From Cohaesibacter intestini (lineage in GTDB: Bacteria; Pseudomonadota; Alphaproteobacteria; Rhizobiales; Cohaesibacteraceae), in assembly GCF_003324485.1 (NCBI RefSeq), contig NZ_QODK01000001.1, positions 558,001-622,000 of the forward strand: DNA of 64,000 nt. Reading direction: 5' to 3'. A program made the position numbers and the translations under genes. Position 1 is the first letter of the stretch, and every line of letters begins with the position of its first letter. The notes beneath the pieces were generated by a model that was not told the DNA's origin, ran no database searches, and saw only the letters and a list, made by a program, of their open reading frames with translations. Of the stretch, positions 1 through 9,667 are shown in pieces.

Positions 1-1954
1 GCGTGGCATTTTCGGCTTTTTGTTCCGCGTGGCACGGGACGTCACCTACTGGCTGGTCATCCTTGGCCTGTGGGGCTCGATCGTGGCCGGTGGCATATTG
101 CTTTATTACGGGGCGCAGTTGCCGCAATCGACCGCTTGGCGCATACCGGATCGCCCCCCAAACATCCAGATCGTGTCGCTTGATGGCGGCGTCATTGGCA
201 ATCGTGGCGAGACCGGTGGGCAGAGGGTGCGCCTGTCATCACTGCCGCCATACCTGATGGATGCGGTGGTGGCGATTGAGGATCACCGTTTCTATTCCCA
301 TTTCGGCTTTGATCCGGTTGGCTTTACCCGTGCGATGGTGACCAATGTGGTGCGCGGTCGACTGTCGCAAGGCGGCTCGACCCTGACCCAACAGCTGGCG
401 AAGAACCTTTTTCTCGAGCATAAGCGGACCATCGAGCGCAAGGTGCAGGAGCTGATATTGGCGATCTGGCTGGAGGCCAAATTCTCCAAGCAGGAAATCC
501 TCGAAATGTATCTCAACCGGGTCTATCTGGGCGCCGGTGCGACCGGGGTCGATGCGGCTGCGCGCACCTATTACAACAAGCCTGCCTCCATGCTGACCCT
601 GTCGGAAGCGGCCACCATTGCCGGTTTGCTCAAAGCCCCCTCCCGTCTGGCACCAAACCGCAACCCAAAGGCGGCCAAGGAACGGGCCAAGCTGGTGCTG
701 GCAGCCATGGAGCGCGAAGGCTTCATCACTGCTGAAGAGCACAAGCTCGCCCTCACCCAGAAAATCAATGCGGTCGAGCGCCACAAGGCCAGCTCGCTCA
801 ATTACATTTCCGACTGGGTAATGGAGCAGGTGCCGGATCTGGTTGGCGAGATCAAACAGGACCTGATCGTGGAGACGACGATTGATTTGCGGATGCAGAC
901 CCTTGCGGAAAAAGCGATTTCCAATGCGATCGATGCGTCTGGCAAGAAATATGGGGTTGAGCAGGGCGCTCTGGTGTCGGCGTCACCCTTTGGCGAAATC
1001 CGGGCGCTGGTGGGTGGGAAATCCTACCGGGAGAGCCAGTTCAACCGTGCGGTAAAAGCCAAGCGGCAACCGGGCAGTGCCTTCAAGCCATTTGTCTATC
1101 TGTCCTCGCTGGAACTGGGCAATCGCCCCGAAAGCATGCGGGTCGATGAGCCGGTCAGCTATCGGGGCTGGGAGCCGAAAAACTACTCCAAGAAATATAT
1201 GGGTCAGGTCACCTTGAGAAAGGCCTTGGCTATGTCCCTGAACACGGTCGCAGCCCAGCTGACCTTCGAGGTGGGACCGAAACAGGTCATCCAGACCGCG
1301 CATAGGCTGGGCATCAAGTCTGATCTGGCCAATCATCTCTCCATCGCACTGGGCACTTCGGAAGTCTCGGTGCTGGAAATGGCTGGCGCCTATATGCCCT
1401 TTGCCAATGGTGGCGCGCGGGTGGATCCCTTTATCATCCGCCGGATTCTCAGCAAGGATGGTCAGGTGCTCTACACCCATGGCAACCAGCCGGGCACGCA
1501 GGTGATCGAGCCCAATACGCTATCTTTGATGAATTCGATGATGCAGGAAACGCTGATTTCCGGTACGGGCAAGAAGGCCCTTTTGCCGGGACGACCCGCT
1601 GGTGGCAAAACCGGCACCTCTCAGAATTACCGCGATGCCTGGTTCGTCGGCTATACGGCCAATCTTGTCACGGCGGTCTGGTTCGGCAATGATGATGGCC
1701 ATCCGACCAAGCGTGCCTCTGGCGGCAATCTGCCCGCCTCGACGTGGCATGCCTATATGGCCGGGGCACATAATGGCATGACCATTGCCGCCCTGCCAGG
1801 GGTCAGCGTCAAACAGCTGGCAGAGACAAGGCGGGTTGCCGGAGGAGAGAAAAATCCTTGGGTCAACCCCGATCTGTTGCCTCCGGGCGAGACATTGGCA
1901 CCGCCTTTGCCGCGCGAGCGCAAGAGTTTGTTCTCGCGCATATTTGGCGACTAG
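1..1954 (+). CDS. Class A penicillin-binding protein (PBP1A family), 5' end outside the window
   Basis: Bifunctional peptidoglycan synthase: a GT51 glycosyltransferase polymerises lipid II and a transpeptidase crosslinks the strands on the periplasmic side of the inner membrane. The reading frame is open back to base 2, so the true start lies upstream; a TTG at 20 is the first start-like codon and positions below count from it. A membrane anchor lies at about residues 10-33. The GT51 domain shows EDHRFYSHFGFD (catalytic Glu87), GGSTLTQQLAKN and the NRVYLGAG region. The transpeptidase shows SAFK (Ser353), SLN and KTGTS (Lys530). The C-terminus is short and proline-containing, with no extra domain. 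The gene converges on the next one with only 9 bases between them. All catalytic motifs are intact, so the family call is secure; which paralogue it is cannot be decided. Confidence 0.95.
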   Translation, partial: RGIFGFLFRVARDVTYWLVILGLWGSIVAGGILLYYGAQLPQSTAWRIPDRPPNIQIVSLDGGVIGNRGETGGQRVRLSSLPPYLMDAVVAIEDHRFYSHFGFDPVGFTRAMVTNVVRGRLSQGGSTLTQQLAKNLFLEHKRTIERKVQELILAIWLEAKFSKQEILEMYLNRVYLGAGATGVDAAARTYYNKPASMLTLSEAATIAGLLKAPSRLAPNRNPKAAKERAKLVLAAMEREGFITAEEHKLALTQKINAVERHKASSLNYISDWVMEQVPDLVGEIKQDLIVETTIDLRMQTLAEKAISNAIDASGKKYGVEQGALVSASPFGEIRALVGGKSYRESQFNRAVKAKRQPGSAFKPFVYLSSLELGNRPESMRVDEPVSYRGWEPKNYSKKYMGQVTLRKALAMSLNTVAAQLTFEVGPKQVIQTAHRLGIKSDLANHLSIALGTSEVSVLEMAGAYMPFANGGARVDPFIIRRILSKDGQVLYTHGNQPGTQVIEPNTLSLMNSMMQETLISGTGKKALLPGRPAGGKTGTSQNYRDAWFVGYTANLVTAVWFGNDDGHPTKRASGGNLPASTWHAYMAGAHNGMTIAALPGVSVKQLAETRRVAGGEKNPWVNPDLLPPGETLAPPLPRERKSLFSRIFGD

Positions 1955-1963
1955 TGCACCGGT

Positions 1964-2716
1964 TTAGTCTTCGACCCCATAGCGATGCAGATCGCGGCCA
2001 TGGTCGCGCAGCCATTTCCGTCCAACTTCGAAAGCGGGGCAGAGATCGGCCACATGGGCCCAGAAGCGGTCTGAATGGTTCATTTCGCGCAAGTGCGCCA
2101 CCTCATGGGCGGCGAGATAATCGAGCACATGGGGCGGGGCCATGATGATGCGCCAGCTGAAGGACAGCACCCGGTCGGCGCTGCAGGACCCCCAACGGCT
2201 GGTGGTATCCTTGATGCGGATGGCTGATGGACGCCGTCCGAGTTTTTCGGCATGGATAGCAACCGAAGCGGTGAGATCCTGACGGGCCTGTTTTTTCAGC
2301 CAGTCGGTCACCCGGCGGTTCATGTGGGATTCGTTGCCGCTCACCAGCAAAATATGCCCGCCATCCTCTTCCAACAGTTTCACGGTGCCGCGGGCTTCAT
2401 CTTCGTGCTCGAGAGTATGGGGAATGGCCCGAACCGGGATCACGGCCCCATGCTCGAACGGCATGTTGGGCTGGCGGTCGTTGCACTTCTCTACCAGCCA
2501 GTCCACATGGCCTTGCAAGAATTGACCGACCTTCTCGGCACTGATATTTGCAGGGCATGTGGCAATTGGCTCGCCGGTTCGGGTGTCAAGGCGCAGGATC
2601 AGACGTTTGGCACGCGGATTGGACCGCAGCCGGACGTCAATCGGCCCGCTCGGATGATGCAGCCTGATGATGGGCGGCAGCTCTTTCTTTCGACTGAAAA
2701 GGCGTCCGCGGGTCAA
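1964..2716 (-). CDS. YgjP/SprT-like zinc metallopeptidase (DUF45 family)
   Basis: A 250-residue predicted cytosolic zinc metallopeptidase of the YgjP-like (M48-related) family, whose substrates are generally unknown. The N-terminal half holds the family's beta-rich region (ending near the VDWLVEKC segment). The C-terminal half has the hallmark SRWGSCS stretch followed by HEVAHLREMNHS, giving the HExxH zinc site and a third likely ligand in the following histidine. There is no signal peptide. It lies 39 bases downstream of the ABC exporter gene and is probably co-transcribed with it. The length fits the family. The family is clear; the biological role is not. Confidence 0.88.
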   Translation of the reverse strand: MTRGRLFSRKKELPPIIRLHHPSGPIDVRLRSNPRAKRLILRLDTRTGEPIATCPANISAEKVGQFLQGHVDWLVEKCNDRQPNMPFEHGAVIPVRAIPHTLEHEDEARGTVKLLEEDGGHILLVSGNESHMNRRVTDWLKKQARQDLTASVAIHAEKLGRRPSAIRIKDTTSRWGSCSADRVLSFSWRIIMAPPHVLDYLAAHEVAHLREMNHSDRFWAHVADLCPAFEVGRKWLRDHGRDLHRYGVED

Positions 2717-2755
2717 TCAGCATCCCTTCTCTGGCTCAATTCGACCATTCCAAGA

Positions 2756-4540
2756 TCACTTCTCGATCTGCAGTTTGACAAGGTTGGCATAGAGCCCACC
2801 CTTGGCATGGAGATCGGCATGGCTGCCTTCCTCCACCAACTCACCATCCTTGATGACACAAATCTTGTGGGCATTGCGGATGGTTGACAGGCGATGGGCA
2901 ATCACCAGCGTTGTCCGGCCTTGGCTCAGACGGTCAAAGGCCGCCTGCACCTTGGCTTCGGATTCACTGTCGAGCGCCGACGTTGCCTCATCGAGCAGCA
3001 CGATCTGGGCATTCTTGACCATCGCACGGGCGATGGCGATACGCTGCTTCTGGCCGCCGGAAAAGTTGCTGGCATTTTCACTGACCGAGGTCTCATAGCC
3101 ATCGGGCAATGCCATGATGAAGTCATGGGCGAAGGCATTTTTCGCGGCCTGTTCGATCTCCGCATCGGTCGCATCAAGGCGACCAAATCGGATATTGTCA
3201 CGGATGGTGCCAGAGAAAAGCACCGTATCCTGCGTCACCAAGGCGATATGGTCATTGAGCGAGGCAAGTGTGCAGTCGCGAATATCGGTGCCATCAATGC
3301 GCACTGCGCCGCCCGTCACATCATGGAAACGCTGGACAAGGGCCATAATGGTCGACTTGCCGCCGCCAGACGGACCAACCAAGGCGGTCGTCTTGCTGCC
3401 TTCCAGCGTCAGGGAGAGATCGGAAATGACCGCCTTGTCCTTTCCATAGGAAAAAGCGACATGGTCAAATTCGACCTTGCCCTCTGACACGCCCAACGGT
3501 TTGGCATCGGGCTTTTCCACCAAGCGGGTTGGGCGATCGATGACTTCATACATCAATCGAACGCCGACAAGATGGTTCTCAAGGTTGACCTGCAAACGGC
3601 TAAGGCGTTTGGCCGGGTCATAGGCCAGCAGAAGGGCCGTCAGGAAGGCGATAAACTCGCCCGGCGTCTGACCGCCGAGAATGGTCTGCCAGCCGCAATA
3701 GAGGATGACCAGCGCAAAGGCGATGCCACCGAGCGTTTCCATCAGCGGACTGGTGCGGGCGCTGAGATTGGCGATCTTGTTGGCGCGGCGCTCCACCCCT
3801 TCAATGGCTTCATTCATCCGCCCGGCCATGATATCGGCCAGACCAAAGGTGCGGATGATGCGGAACCCCTGAGCACTTTCCTGCATGGTCTGGGTGGTCT
3901 GGGTCATCGAGACAAACTGATCCTTCGCTATCGAGCGCACCCTTTTGATCAGTTTGGCCACCACGAAAATGGCAATCGGCGCAATCACGAAGGCGATCAG
4001 CGACATGGTTGGATTCTGGATGACCATCACCGCCACCAGCCCGATCAACGACAACAGATCGCGGCCAAAGCTGGTGACCAACAAATCCATCACGGCACGG
4101 GCCGCCGCGGCATTGTGGCCAATGCGGGTGATCAGCTCACTCGATGGATAGTCTTCGAAAAAGTCCGCCCCTTGGGCCATGAAGTGGCGATAGAGCTTGC
4201 GTTGCATTTCCGCGACAATTGCGTTGCCTATCCGGGCCATCGTCGTGGTTTGCATGAAGGTGGCAAAGCCTTTGGTCATGTAGATCGCCATGACGACAAG
4301 CGATACCATGACGACGCGATCGAAATCCTTGGACACGAAGATTTCGTTGATCACGTCGCGCATGATCCAGGCACTCAGCGCCGTGCTGGCTGCCACCAAC
4401 CCCATGAAAAAGAAAGCAAACGCATAGCGTTTGGCATAGACGCGAAAATTCTCCGACAGCAGCCGATGAATGAGATAGCGGGACGTTTCAGGGTTGGAGA
4501 AATAGCGGTGCCATTTGTCGCGCAAGCTTGTGGCGGTCAT
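2756..4540 (-). CDS. MsbA-like ABC exporter, fused permease and ATPase
   Basis: A 594-residue half-transporter expected to act as a homodimer in the inner membrane, exporting a lipid or other amphipathic substrate. Six transmembrane helices fill residues 30-320. The nucleotide-binding domain has Walker A GPSGGGKST near residue 390, the signature FSGGQKQR near 493, Walker B IVLLDEATSAL near 512 and the H-loop IAHRLSTI. All key residues are canonical. The order of domains and the length match MsbA-type lipid flippases, but such half-transporters also move drugs, peptides or polysaccharide precursors, so the substrate is not assigned. The metallopeptidase gene follows directly. The 178 bases upstream, toward the Srf-like operon, hold no convincing gene. 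Confidence 0.9.
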   Translation of the reverse strand: MTATSLRDKWHRYFSNPETSRYLIHRLLSENFRVYAKRYAFAFFFMGLVAASTALSAWIMRDVINEIFVSKDFDRVVMVSLVVMAIYMTKGFATFMQTTTMARIGNAIVAEMQRKLYRHFMAQGADFFEDYPSSELITRIGHNAAAARAVMDLLVTSFGRDLLSLIGLVAVMVIQNPTMSLIAFVIAPIAIFVVAKLIKRVRSIAKDQFVSMTQTTQTMQESAQGFRIIRTFGLADIMAGRMNEAIEGVERRANKIANLSARTSPLMETLGGIAFALVILYCGWQTILGGQTPGEFIAFLTALLLAYDPAKRLSRLQVNLENHLVGVRLMYEVIDRPTRLVEKPDAKPLGVSEGKVEFDHVAFSYGKDKAVISDLSLTLEGSKTTALVGPSGGGKSTIMALVQRFHDVTGGAVRIDGTDIRDCTLASLNDHIALVTQDTVLFSGTIRDNIRFGRLDATDAEIEQAAKNAFAHDFIMALPDGYETSVSENASNFSGGQKQRIAIARAMVKNAQIVLLDEATSALDSESEAKVQAAFDRLSQGRTTLVIAHRLSTIRNAHKICVIKDGELVEEGSHADLHAKGGLYANLVKLQIEK

Positions 4541-4718
4541 GCCTGTCCTTTTCGTCGGTCGGCGTTGTCTTGAATGGCTTGAGTGACGGCAACCCCGCCT
4601 CCTTGATGCCTCTAGCAGGGTTGTTTATCGCTTTTTTGTAACCGAGAAAAGGCTTAATCGTATCCTCCACGTCCTCCCTTTGCGGCAGTTTTGCTGTCTC
4701 CTTGCATAGTTCCCCTGC

Positions 4719-5411
4719 TTATTGATCGGTTTGGAGCACTTTTTCCAACAAGGCGCGCCGGGTTGCCATTTCGGTATGCATGAGCTGACGCGTGTCATTT
4801 GGCATATTCGTCGCCTCAATCACATCAATCGCGTCGACTGTGACCATGTAAACATGCTCAAAATTCAAAGGCCATCGCATCTGGCGAGAGACGTCGTAGA
4901 CACGCTGCCTCCGGCTTTCGCAGGAGAGAATTTTCCACCCTTTGACCAGATACTTGCATGCCTTGGCTGCGTTGTGTCCCCAAGCCTTGGCATCACCCAA
5001 CTTGCCTTGCTTGGCGAAGCCTGCTGCGGCGGCCACCAAACCACAGCCAATCGTGGCCTTGGACGGTGGCCCCTGATCGACAAGAGACAACCCGGTAAAT
5101 TCATCGAGCAACAGGCTAAAAACCCGCTGATAGTCCTTGCTGCAAGCCGCTTGGGCCAAGGCGTTTGAGCATTGGATCAAGGCCGTAAATTGCCTGTCCG
5201 ACCCGTGCATTTGTGCCCTGAGCGAAGGATCAACAATCGAAAGACTTGCCGCCCCATAAACAGCAGAAGGGGAAAGCGTGCCACACAGACGCCGGACCGC
5301 TTTTTCCTTGGCCGTGAGGGTCTCGGCCTGACTGGCCACAGAAGGCAGCAGGGTGCCCATTGCGCAAAGGCCAATGACAGCAATCAGGCGCAACGCCGAT
5401 TTTATCGACAT
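4719..5411 (-). CDS. Secreted cysteine-containing protein of unknown function, last gene of the Srf-like operon
   Basis: A 230-residue protein that I do not recognise. Residues 1-29 form a clear signal peptide (KSALRLIAVIGLCAMG, cleavage probably after ASQA). The mature part contains six cysteines, an even number that fits periplasmic disulfides, and is otherwise helical in appearance. Its ATG overlaps the stop of the upstream VWA gene by 10 bases, which indicates translational coupling and a role in the same process. It is the 3'-most gene of the 19-kb operon. No enzyme motif is visible. Confidence 0.75.
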   Translation of the reverse strand: MSIKSALRLIAVIGLCAMGTLLPSVASQAETLTAKEKAVRRLCGTLSPSAVYGAASLSIVDPSLRAQMHGSDRQFTALIQCSNALAQAACSKDYQRVFSLLLDEFTGLSLVDQGPPSKATIGCGLVAAAAGFAKQGKLGDAKAWGHNAAKACKYLVKGWKILSCESRRQRVYDVSRQMRWPLNFEHVYMVTVDAIDVIEATNMPNDTRQLMHTEMATRRALLEKVLQTDQ

Positions 5412-6859
5412 GCTTGAGCCCCCTGCTGATTGCCCAATGCGAGCAGCAGATCTTCGAGCGATCCGTTGGAGCCCGCCTGATAGATATTGCCCGACGTCGC
5501 TTGCGCGACGCAGGCGAGCACATCACCGCCACCCATCGAGATAACATCAACCCGGACACCGGTCTGTGCCTTGGCGACCGCACAAGGGTCCGCGTCACAG
5601 GTATCCTTGCCATCGCTGACGAAAATCACGCGGCCACCCGGCTTTTGTGCCGCTTTGCTCATGGCCGTCTTCAGTGCAATGGCCGCTGGCGTGGCGGGTT
5701 TGGCTTCCAGCGCGCGCACCTTGTCCACCAGACGTGCGCGTCGGCTGGCATCATAGTTGCCCATATCGACAACCCCTTCACAGCCAGCAAAGGAGACGAC
5801 CCCGAACTCGATTTGCGGATCGATTTTCTGCGACAGGGCCGCCACCGAATCCTTCAGGACATCCAGACGCTTGCGGCCATTTTGTTCGACATAGCTGTTA
5901 TAGAGCCTGCGTGCATTCCATCCTGCTGAACCGCCCTTTTCCATCAAGCCTTCCAGACGGGTGGCCAACGCATCATCCATGTCTTGGGGCAGCGCCATGC
6001 TCCGAGAATGGTCAAGGGCCAGCACGATATAGGGATTGGTCCGTTTGCCTTCCGGGCATGGATTGTTGCCATTCGGCTTTTGGGCCGTGGCGGGCGGAGT
6101 GCCCGCGGGCGGCGGCGTACCATTTGGAGACGCTGGTGGGCTGGCTGGTGGTGTAGTAGGTGGAGATCCCGGCGGCGGATTTCCAGCGCCGGGCGTTCCC
6201 GGAGCAGCTGGCGGCGTGGCGGCACCAGGCGCGCTGGCTTCGGGGTCAAGAGGGGCCCCATTCAGCGGGGCGGGCTTGGGCAAGGGCATGCCGGGACCCT
6301 TGGCCTTTGGATCTGCGGTTGCATTGTCCGCCTTGGACGGGTCTAGCTCAGGACTGGTTGGATCGGCCTCGCCTTTTGCGATCCCGGGCATAGTGCTGCT
6401 GGGCGGTGCTGTGTCCGGACTGGTCGCGCCGGGGGTGACAGCGGGTGCGCTCCCCGGACCAGCACTTTGGGCATCAAGAGGTCTTGTTGGAGCCGGGGCC
6501 GCTTTTAGGGTGCCGGGTGCGACAGGCGCGAGGGCTTGCGGCACGGCAACGGATGGCGATGTGGAACCAGCAACTGGGGGAACCACGACAGAATGCGTAT
6601 CCATCGGGGCCGCCCTGAAACTTGCTGGCGGGCAGAAGTCGGGTTCCGCCTTCAATCGCTCAAGGCTCTGGACTTGCCGATAGAGTTCATTGATCCGGGC
6701 GACATTGGGCAACGGATCGCGCGAGCACCAGGCAATTTCGACACCGAAAATCCGGATGCCGCACGCCTTCAAGGCAACATAGCCCAGCGAGACCAGCAAG
6801 CAGACAAGCAGCAACCACAACAGGATGCTGACAGCTGAACGAGAGAGAGATCGAAACAC
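5402..6859 (-). CDS. Membrane-anchored VWA-domain protein with a long Pro/Ala-rich stalk
   Basis: A 485-residue protein with one N-terminal transmembrane helix (residues 10-31), a short globular part to about 80, a low-complexity Pro/Ala/Gly-rich stalk at about 90-265, and a C-terminal von Willebrand A domain from about 275 to the end. The metal-ion-dependent adhesion site is intact (DHSRS, Asp283, Ser285, Ser287), and an SDGKD segment supplies the later acidic position. The layout implies that the VWA domain is presented in the periplasm on a flexible arm, to bind a partner through a divalent metal. It follows the small lipoprotein gene by 15 bases and overlaps the next gene. It is one of two VWA proteins in this operon. 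Confidence 0.85.
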   Translation of the reverse strand: MFRSLSRSAVSILLWLLLVCLLVSLGYVALKACGIRIFGVEIAWCSRDPLPNVARINELYRQVQSLERLKAEPDFCPPASFRAAPMDTHSVVVPPVAGSTSPSVAVPQALAPVAPGTLKAAPAPTRPLDAQSAGPGSAPAVTPGATSPDTAPPSSTMPGIAKGEADPTSPELDPSKADNATADPKAKGPGMPLPKPAPLNGAPLDPEASAPGAATPPAAPGTPGAGNPPPGSPPTTPPASPPASPNGTPPPAGTPPATAQKPNGNNPCPEGKRTNPYIVLALDHSRSMALPQDMDDALATRLEGLMEKGGSAGWNARRLYNSYVEQNGRKRLDVLKDSVAALSQKIDPQIEFGVVSFAGCEGVVDMGNYDASRRARLVDKVRALEAKPATPAAIALKTAMSKAAQKPGGRVIFVSDGKDTCDADPCAVAKAQTGVRVDVISMGGGDVLACVAQATSGNIYQAGSNGSLEDLLLALGNQQGAQACR

Positions 6860-6874
6860 CGGCTTCTTACGCCC

Positions 6875-7219
6875 CTACTGCATCATGGCCTGAATCTGTT
6901 GTTGCAAGGCCTTCACTTCCGCTTCAAGGCTGGCGATCCGGGCGTCATCGGCCCCTCCCGACCGGGCTGCTTCCAGCTCGGCCCGCTTTTGGGCAAGCTG
7001 AGCCTTGGCACGGGCCAGTTCTGCCTGACGGTCATAGGCAATCATCCGCAACTGGTTGGTCTGGGCAGCATAAGTGCCGTTTTTCAGATTGCCTCTGGCG
7101 CACCAGTAATTGTCATAGCGGGCGTCCCCGGTGCAGGTGCTCTGGCAGGCGGAGAGCAGAGGTGCCGCCGCCAACAGGCAGAGAGCGGTGATCGCTGTCG
7201 ATGTGATGGTCTTTGCCAT
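6875..7219 (-). CDS. Small coiled-coil lipoprotein
   Basis: A 114-residue protein starting at an ATG behind GGAGACAATTCCC. The N-terminus is a lipoprotein signal with lipobox LLSAC, so the mature protein should begin at a lipidated cysteine. After a short Cys-containing segment (CTGDARYDNYWC), residues 55-114 form a heptad-rich Ala/Leu/Gln/Glu coiled coil. No enzyme domain. It probably serves as a scaffold or spacer anchored in the outer or inner membrane for the neighbouring VWA and formylglycine-enzyme-like proteins. Confidence 0.8.
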   Translation of the reverse strand: MAKTITSTAITALCLLAAAPLLSACQSTCTGDARYDNYWCARGNLKNGTYAAQTNQLRMIAYDRQAELARAKAQLAQKRAELEAARSGGADDARIASLEAEVKALQQQIQAMMQ

Positions 7220-7286
7220 TGGGAATTGTCTCCAAATCTATGGAGCGGCCCGACATCCACCGGGCACGCATCCATCTGGTTAATGA

Positions 7287-8009
7287 CTAATTGAAGGCGA
7301 GGTCGAGATCGTCCGGCACACGGGAATAGGCGGTTTGCAGGGCGTCACGTTGCTTGGTCAGCGCTGCCTTTTGTGCTTTGAGCTTGGCGATCTGCGCATC
7401 GACCTTAAGCTTTTTGTTCTTTTTGACCGCCTCCAGATCGCTGATGTCGCGATCAACATTGTCAACCTGATCGTTGATGATGCGCATATTCTCACGCGCA
7501 CTGAGCATCTGATTGCGATAGGTGTCCCGATCGAGGGTGCCCGCCTGATAGCTGGCATTCATCTGCGGGATCCGCTGGTTGGCATTGGCCGTCAGCTTGG
7601 CGGTCATGTTGGCCATGCTGCGATAATAGGCAATGCTCTTTTCAGTCGCTGCGATGATCGACTTCAGTTCATCCTGCTCGGCCGAGACTTCACGGGTTTC
7701 CTTGTTGACCTTGCTGGCATCCACACCGCCCATGACACCACCGGCCAAGGCTCCAAGGCCAGCCCCACGCAGCATCGAGCGTTTGTCGCCACCCGAAAGA
7801 ATGAGGCCAAGACCACCACCAACGGCAGCCCCGATCAGCGCGCCGGTTGCCACGCCCTGCACGACCCGCTTGTGCTCGGTCTGTTTCTGACGCAAGGCAA
7901 TTTCTGTCGGCGTGAGATGCTCATTCGGTTGTTTGGTGGCAATGCAGCCGGAAATCGTCACGGAAAGGGCCAGCATGGTTGCCAGCATCCGGAATTTTAG
8001 TTTAACCAT
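7287..8009 (-). CDS. Glycine-zipper lipoprotein with coiled coil
   Basis: A 240-residue protein. I chose the ATG at 8009, preceded by GAGG at a workable distance, over an upstream TTG at 8024. The signal region ends in lipobox TISGC. A glycine-zipper segment follows (GALIGAAVGGGLGLIL and GAGLGALAGGVMGG), of the type that packs into membranes or oligomerises. The C-terminal half is a long charged coiled coil. Glycine-zipper lipoproteins are common in envelopes, but the gene's position between the FGE-like gene and another lipoprotein gene suggests a part in the same assembly. No catalytic motif. Confidence 0.8.
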   Translation of the reverse strand: MVKLKFRMLATMLALSVTISGCIATKQPNEHLTPTEIALRQKQTEHKRVVQGVATGALIGAAVGGGLGLILSGGDKRSMLRGAGLGALAGGVMGGVDASKVNKETREVSAEQDELKSIIAATEKSIAYYRSMANMTAKLTANANQRIPQMNASYQAGTLDRDTYRNQMLSARENMRIINDQVDNVDRDISDLEAVKKNKKLKVDAQIAKLKAQKAALTKQRDALQTAYSRVPDDLDLAFN

Positions 8010-8068
8010 ACCCAATATCCTCAAGGTCGCTTGTTTGTAGAAATCGAAAAATCAATGAATTAGGAGCC

Positions 8069-9667
8069 TCACAGACCGCTTTCCTCCGGGATCGGATTGA
8101 TGAAATGCAGCAGGTTGCTTCGGTTGCGTCGCTGCCTGAATTTGCGGATCGAAATCTGGAGCTGCTCGACAAAGCGCTTCATGTTTTCGTCGCCACGCTC
8201 CATAAGCGAACGCTTGACGATGCTTGCCTGTCGCTCCAATTCCTCATCGCTATAAGCGGACAAAGTGTCGACGGTTTCGAAATAGGCGTCTTCGATCAGT
8301 GTGAAATGGCCAAACTCGGCCCGGATTTTTGGGGGATAGAAATCCATACCGACCTTGGTTTCCTTGGCCTGCTGATAGCCTGCTTTCAGGCTCTTGATCG
8401 CCCGAGCACTGAGATAGACCTCCATCGCCTGCAGCCCACCGCTGGACAAGGTCACTCGCAGATTGCGCGCCTTGAGCGCATTGCGCCGGGTGAATTCCTG
8501 CTGAAGCTGATTTTGCAGCTGATCGATTTTTGCCCGCAATTCCTCATTCTCGACCTGACTGGCCATATCCGCCATTTGCTGCAAGGGCTGGTCATTGGCG
8601 TCGCCTTCCACCTGTCGCTGGGCTTCTTCAAAGGCGGATTCCAGGCGCGGCACCTGATCCACATCACGCGGCATGGAGGAGGTACCGACCATGATGCGAA
8701 AGCCCATGGTCCGGCGTTTAAACTCGCCTTTCAGCTCGGCGGAAAAGAAGGGATGTTCGTCGCGGCGGGCGGAATTGATCAGGTCGGGCTGGTCCTTGAA
8801 AGAGCCGCCACGGGTAACATATCCCCCAATCGCCCCATGGACCCGATCTGGTCGGCGCATACGGAAGGGCTCCAGCACGATTTCTTCGGCATTGCCATAG
8901 ACGTCATAGAGACCCGCCGGGTTCGGCTTCTTCTTGCCGATCAGTTTGGGTTTGCCACCAGACGATGTCGCGCCATTGTACCAGGCATAATCATCCATGG
9001 TGCCATCTGAAAAGAAGAGCGGTTCATTGCGCTGGGCCGAAGACACCTTGCTGCCGCCACGGGCCGCATATTCCCATTCCACCTCGGTGGGAAGGCGGAC
9101 GAAGCCATTTTCCGCGCCGATCTGGACCAGCAGCGGCATCATGCTTTCTTCGTTGCCATAGAGCCAGCCATTGAGTTTGCGGGTGAAATCGACCGCATCA
9201 TACCAACTGACATTGGTCACGGGTTGATTGAGCTTGCGGGACATCCGCCTTGGGCACGCATCCGGCCCCTTGGTCACCGCCTCATACTGGCCAAGGGTCA
9301 CTTCATAGGCGCCAATCAGATAGTAGCGCTGATTGGCCACCACATCGTTCAGCGTACCGGCAATATAATCGGTGTGATCTTCCTCAATATAGCCACGGGT
9401 CCGCCCCGCATCGCGGCCCAAAGTGACACGCTGATCGCTCAAGGGACCTGCGGCAGAGTCCAGATCTTCGGTCACAGTGACGATTTTGCGCAATGCGATC
9501 TTGCCGCCACAGGGAATGGGCAGGAACAGCATATCCTCGCCGCCAGCGGGATTGTAATATTTCGGATCCCACGTTTCTTGCGCCTTTGCCTCGATATCGG
9601 GTGCCAAGAAGGCACTCAAGCTGGCCATCAGACCGATGGCAATGCATTTGTTGAAATCACTGATCAC
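8069..9667 (-). CDS. Secreted formylglycine-enzyme-fold (FGE-sulfatase) protein lacking catalytic cysteines, with C-terminal coiled coil
   Basis: A 532-residue protein. The chosen start is the GTG at 9667, inside the end of the permease gene, because it gives a clean signal peptide (MASLSAFLAPDIEAKA then QETW); the frame is open further upstream. Residues 30-340 match the FGE-sulfatase/SUMF1 fold: RLPTEVEWEYAARGG, an LYDVYGNAEE segment and an RGGSF segment near the end. Known formylglycine-generating enzymes carry cysteines in the stretch after RGGS; here none is present, so sulfatase activation is not expected and a binding role is more likely. Residues 350-532 contain a Gln/Glu-rich coiled coil and a helical C-terminus. 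The start overlaps the permease stop, indicating coupling. Confidence 0.85.
   Translation of the reverse strand: MISDFNKCIAIGLMASLSAFLAPDIEAKAQETWDPKYYNPAGGEDMLFLPIPCGGKIALRKIVTVTEDLDSAAGPLSDQRVTLGRDAGRTRGYIEEDHTDYIAGTLNDVVANQRYYLIGAYEVTLGQYEAVTKGPDACPRRMSRKLNQPVTNVSWYDAVDFTRKLNGWLYGNEESMMPLLVQIGAENGFVRLPTEVEWEYAARGGSKVSSAQRNEPLFFSDGTMDDYAWYNGATSSGGKPKLIGKKKPNPAGLYDVYGNAEEIVLEPFRMRRPDRVHGAIGGYVTRGGSFKDQPDLINSARRDEHPFFSAELKGEFKRRTMGFRIMVGTSSMPRDVDQVPRLESAFEEAQRQVEGDANDQPLQQMADMASQVENEELRAKIDQLQNQLQQEFTRRNALKARNLRVTLSSGGLQAMEVYLSARAIKSLKAGYQQAKETKVGMDFYPPKIRAEFGHFTLIEDAYFETVDTLSAYSDEELERQASIVKRSLMERGDENMKRFVEQLQISIRKFRQRRNRSNLLHFINPIPEESGL

Noticed and set aside
4541-4718. Short frames between the Srf-like operon and the ABC exporter
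   Set aside because: A 60-codon minus-strand frame from 4670 runs into the exporter gene in another frame, and a 17-codon frame has no support. Treated as intergenic.
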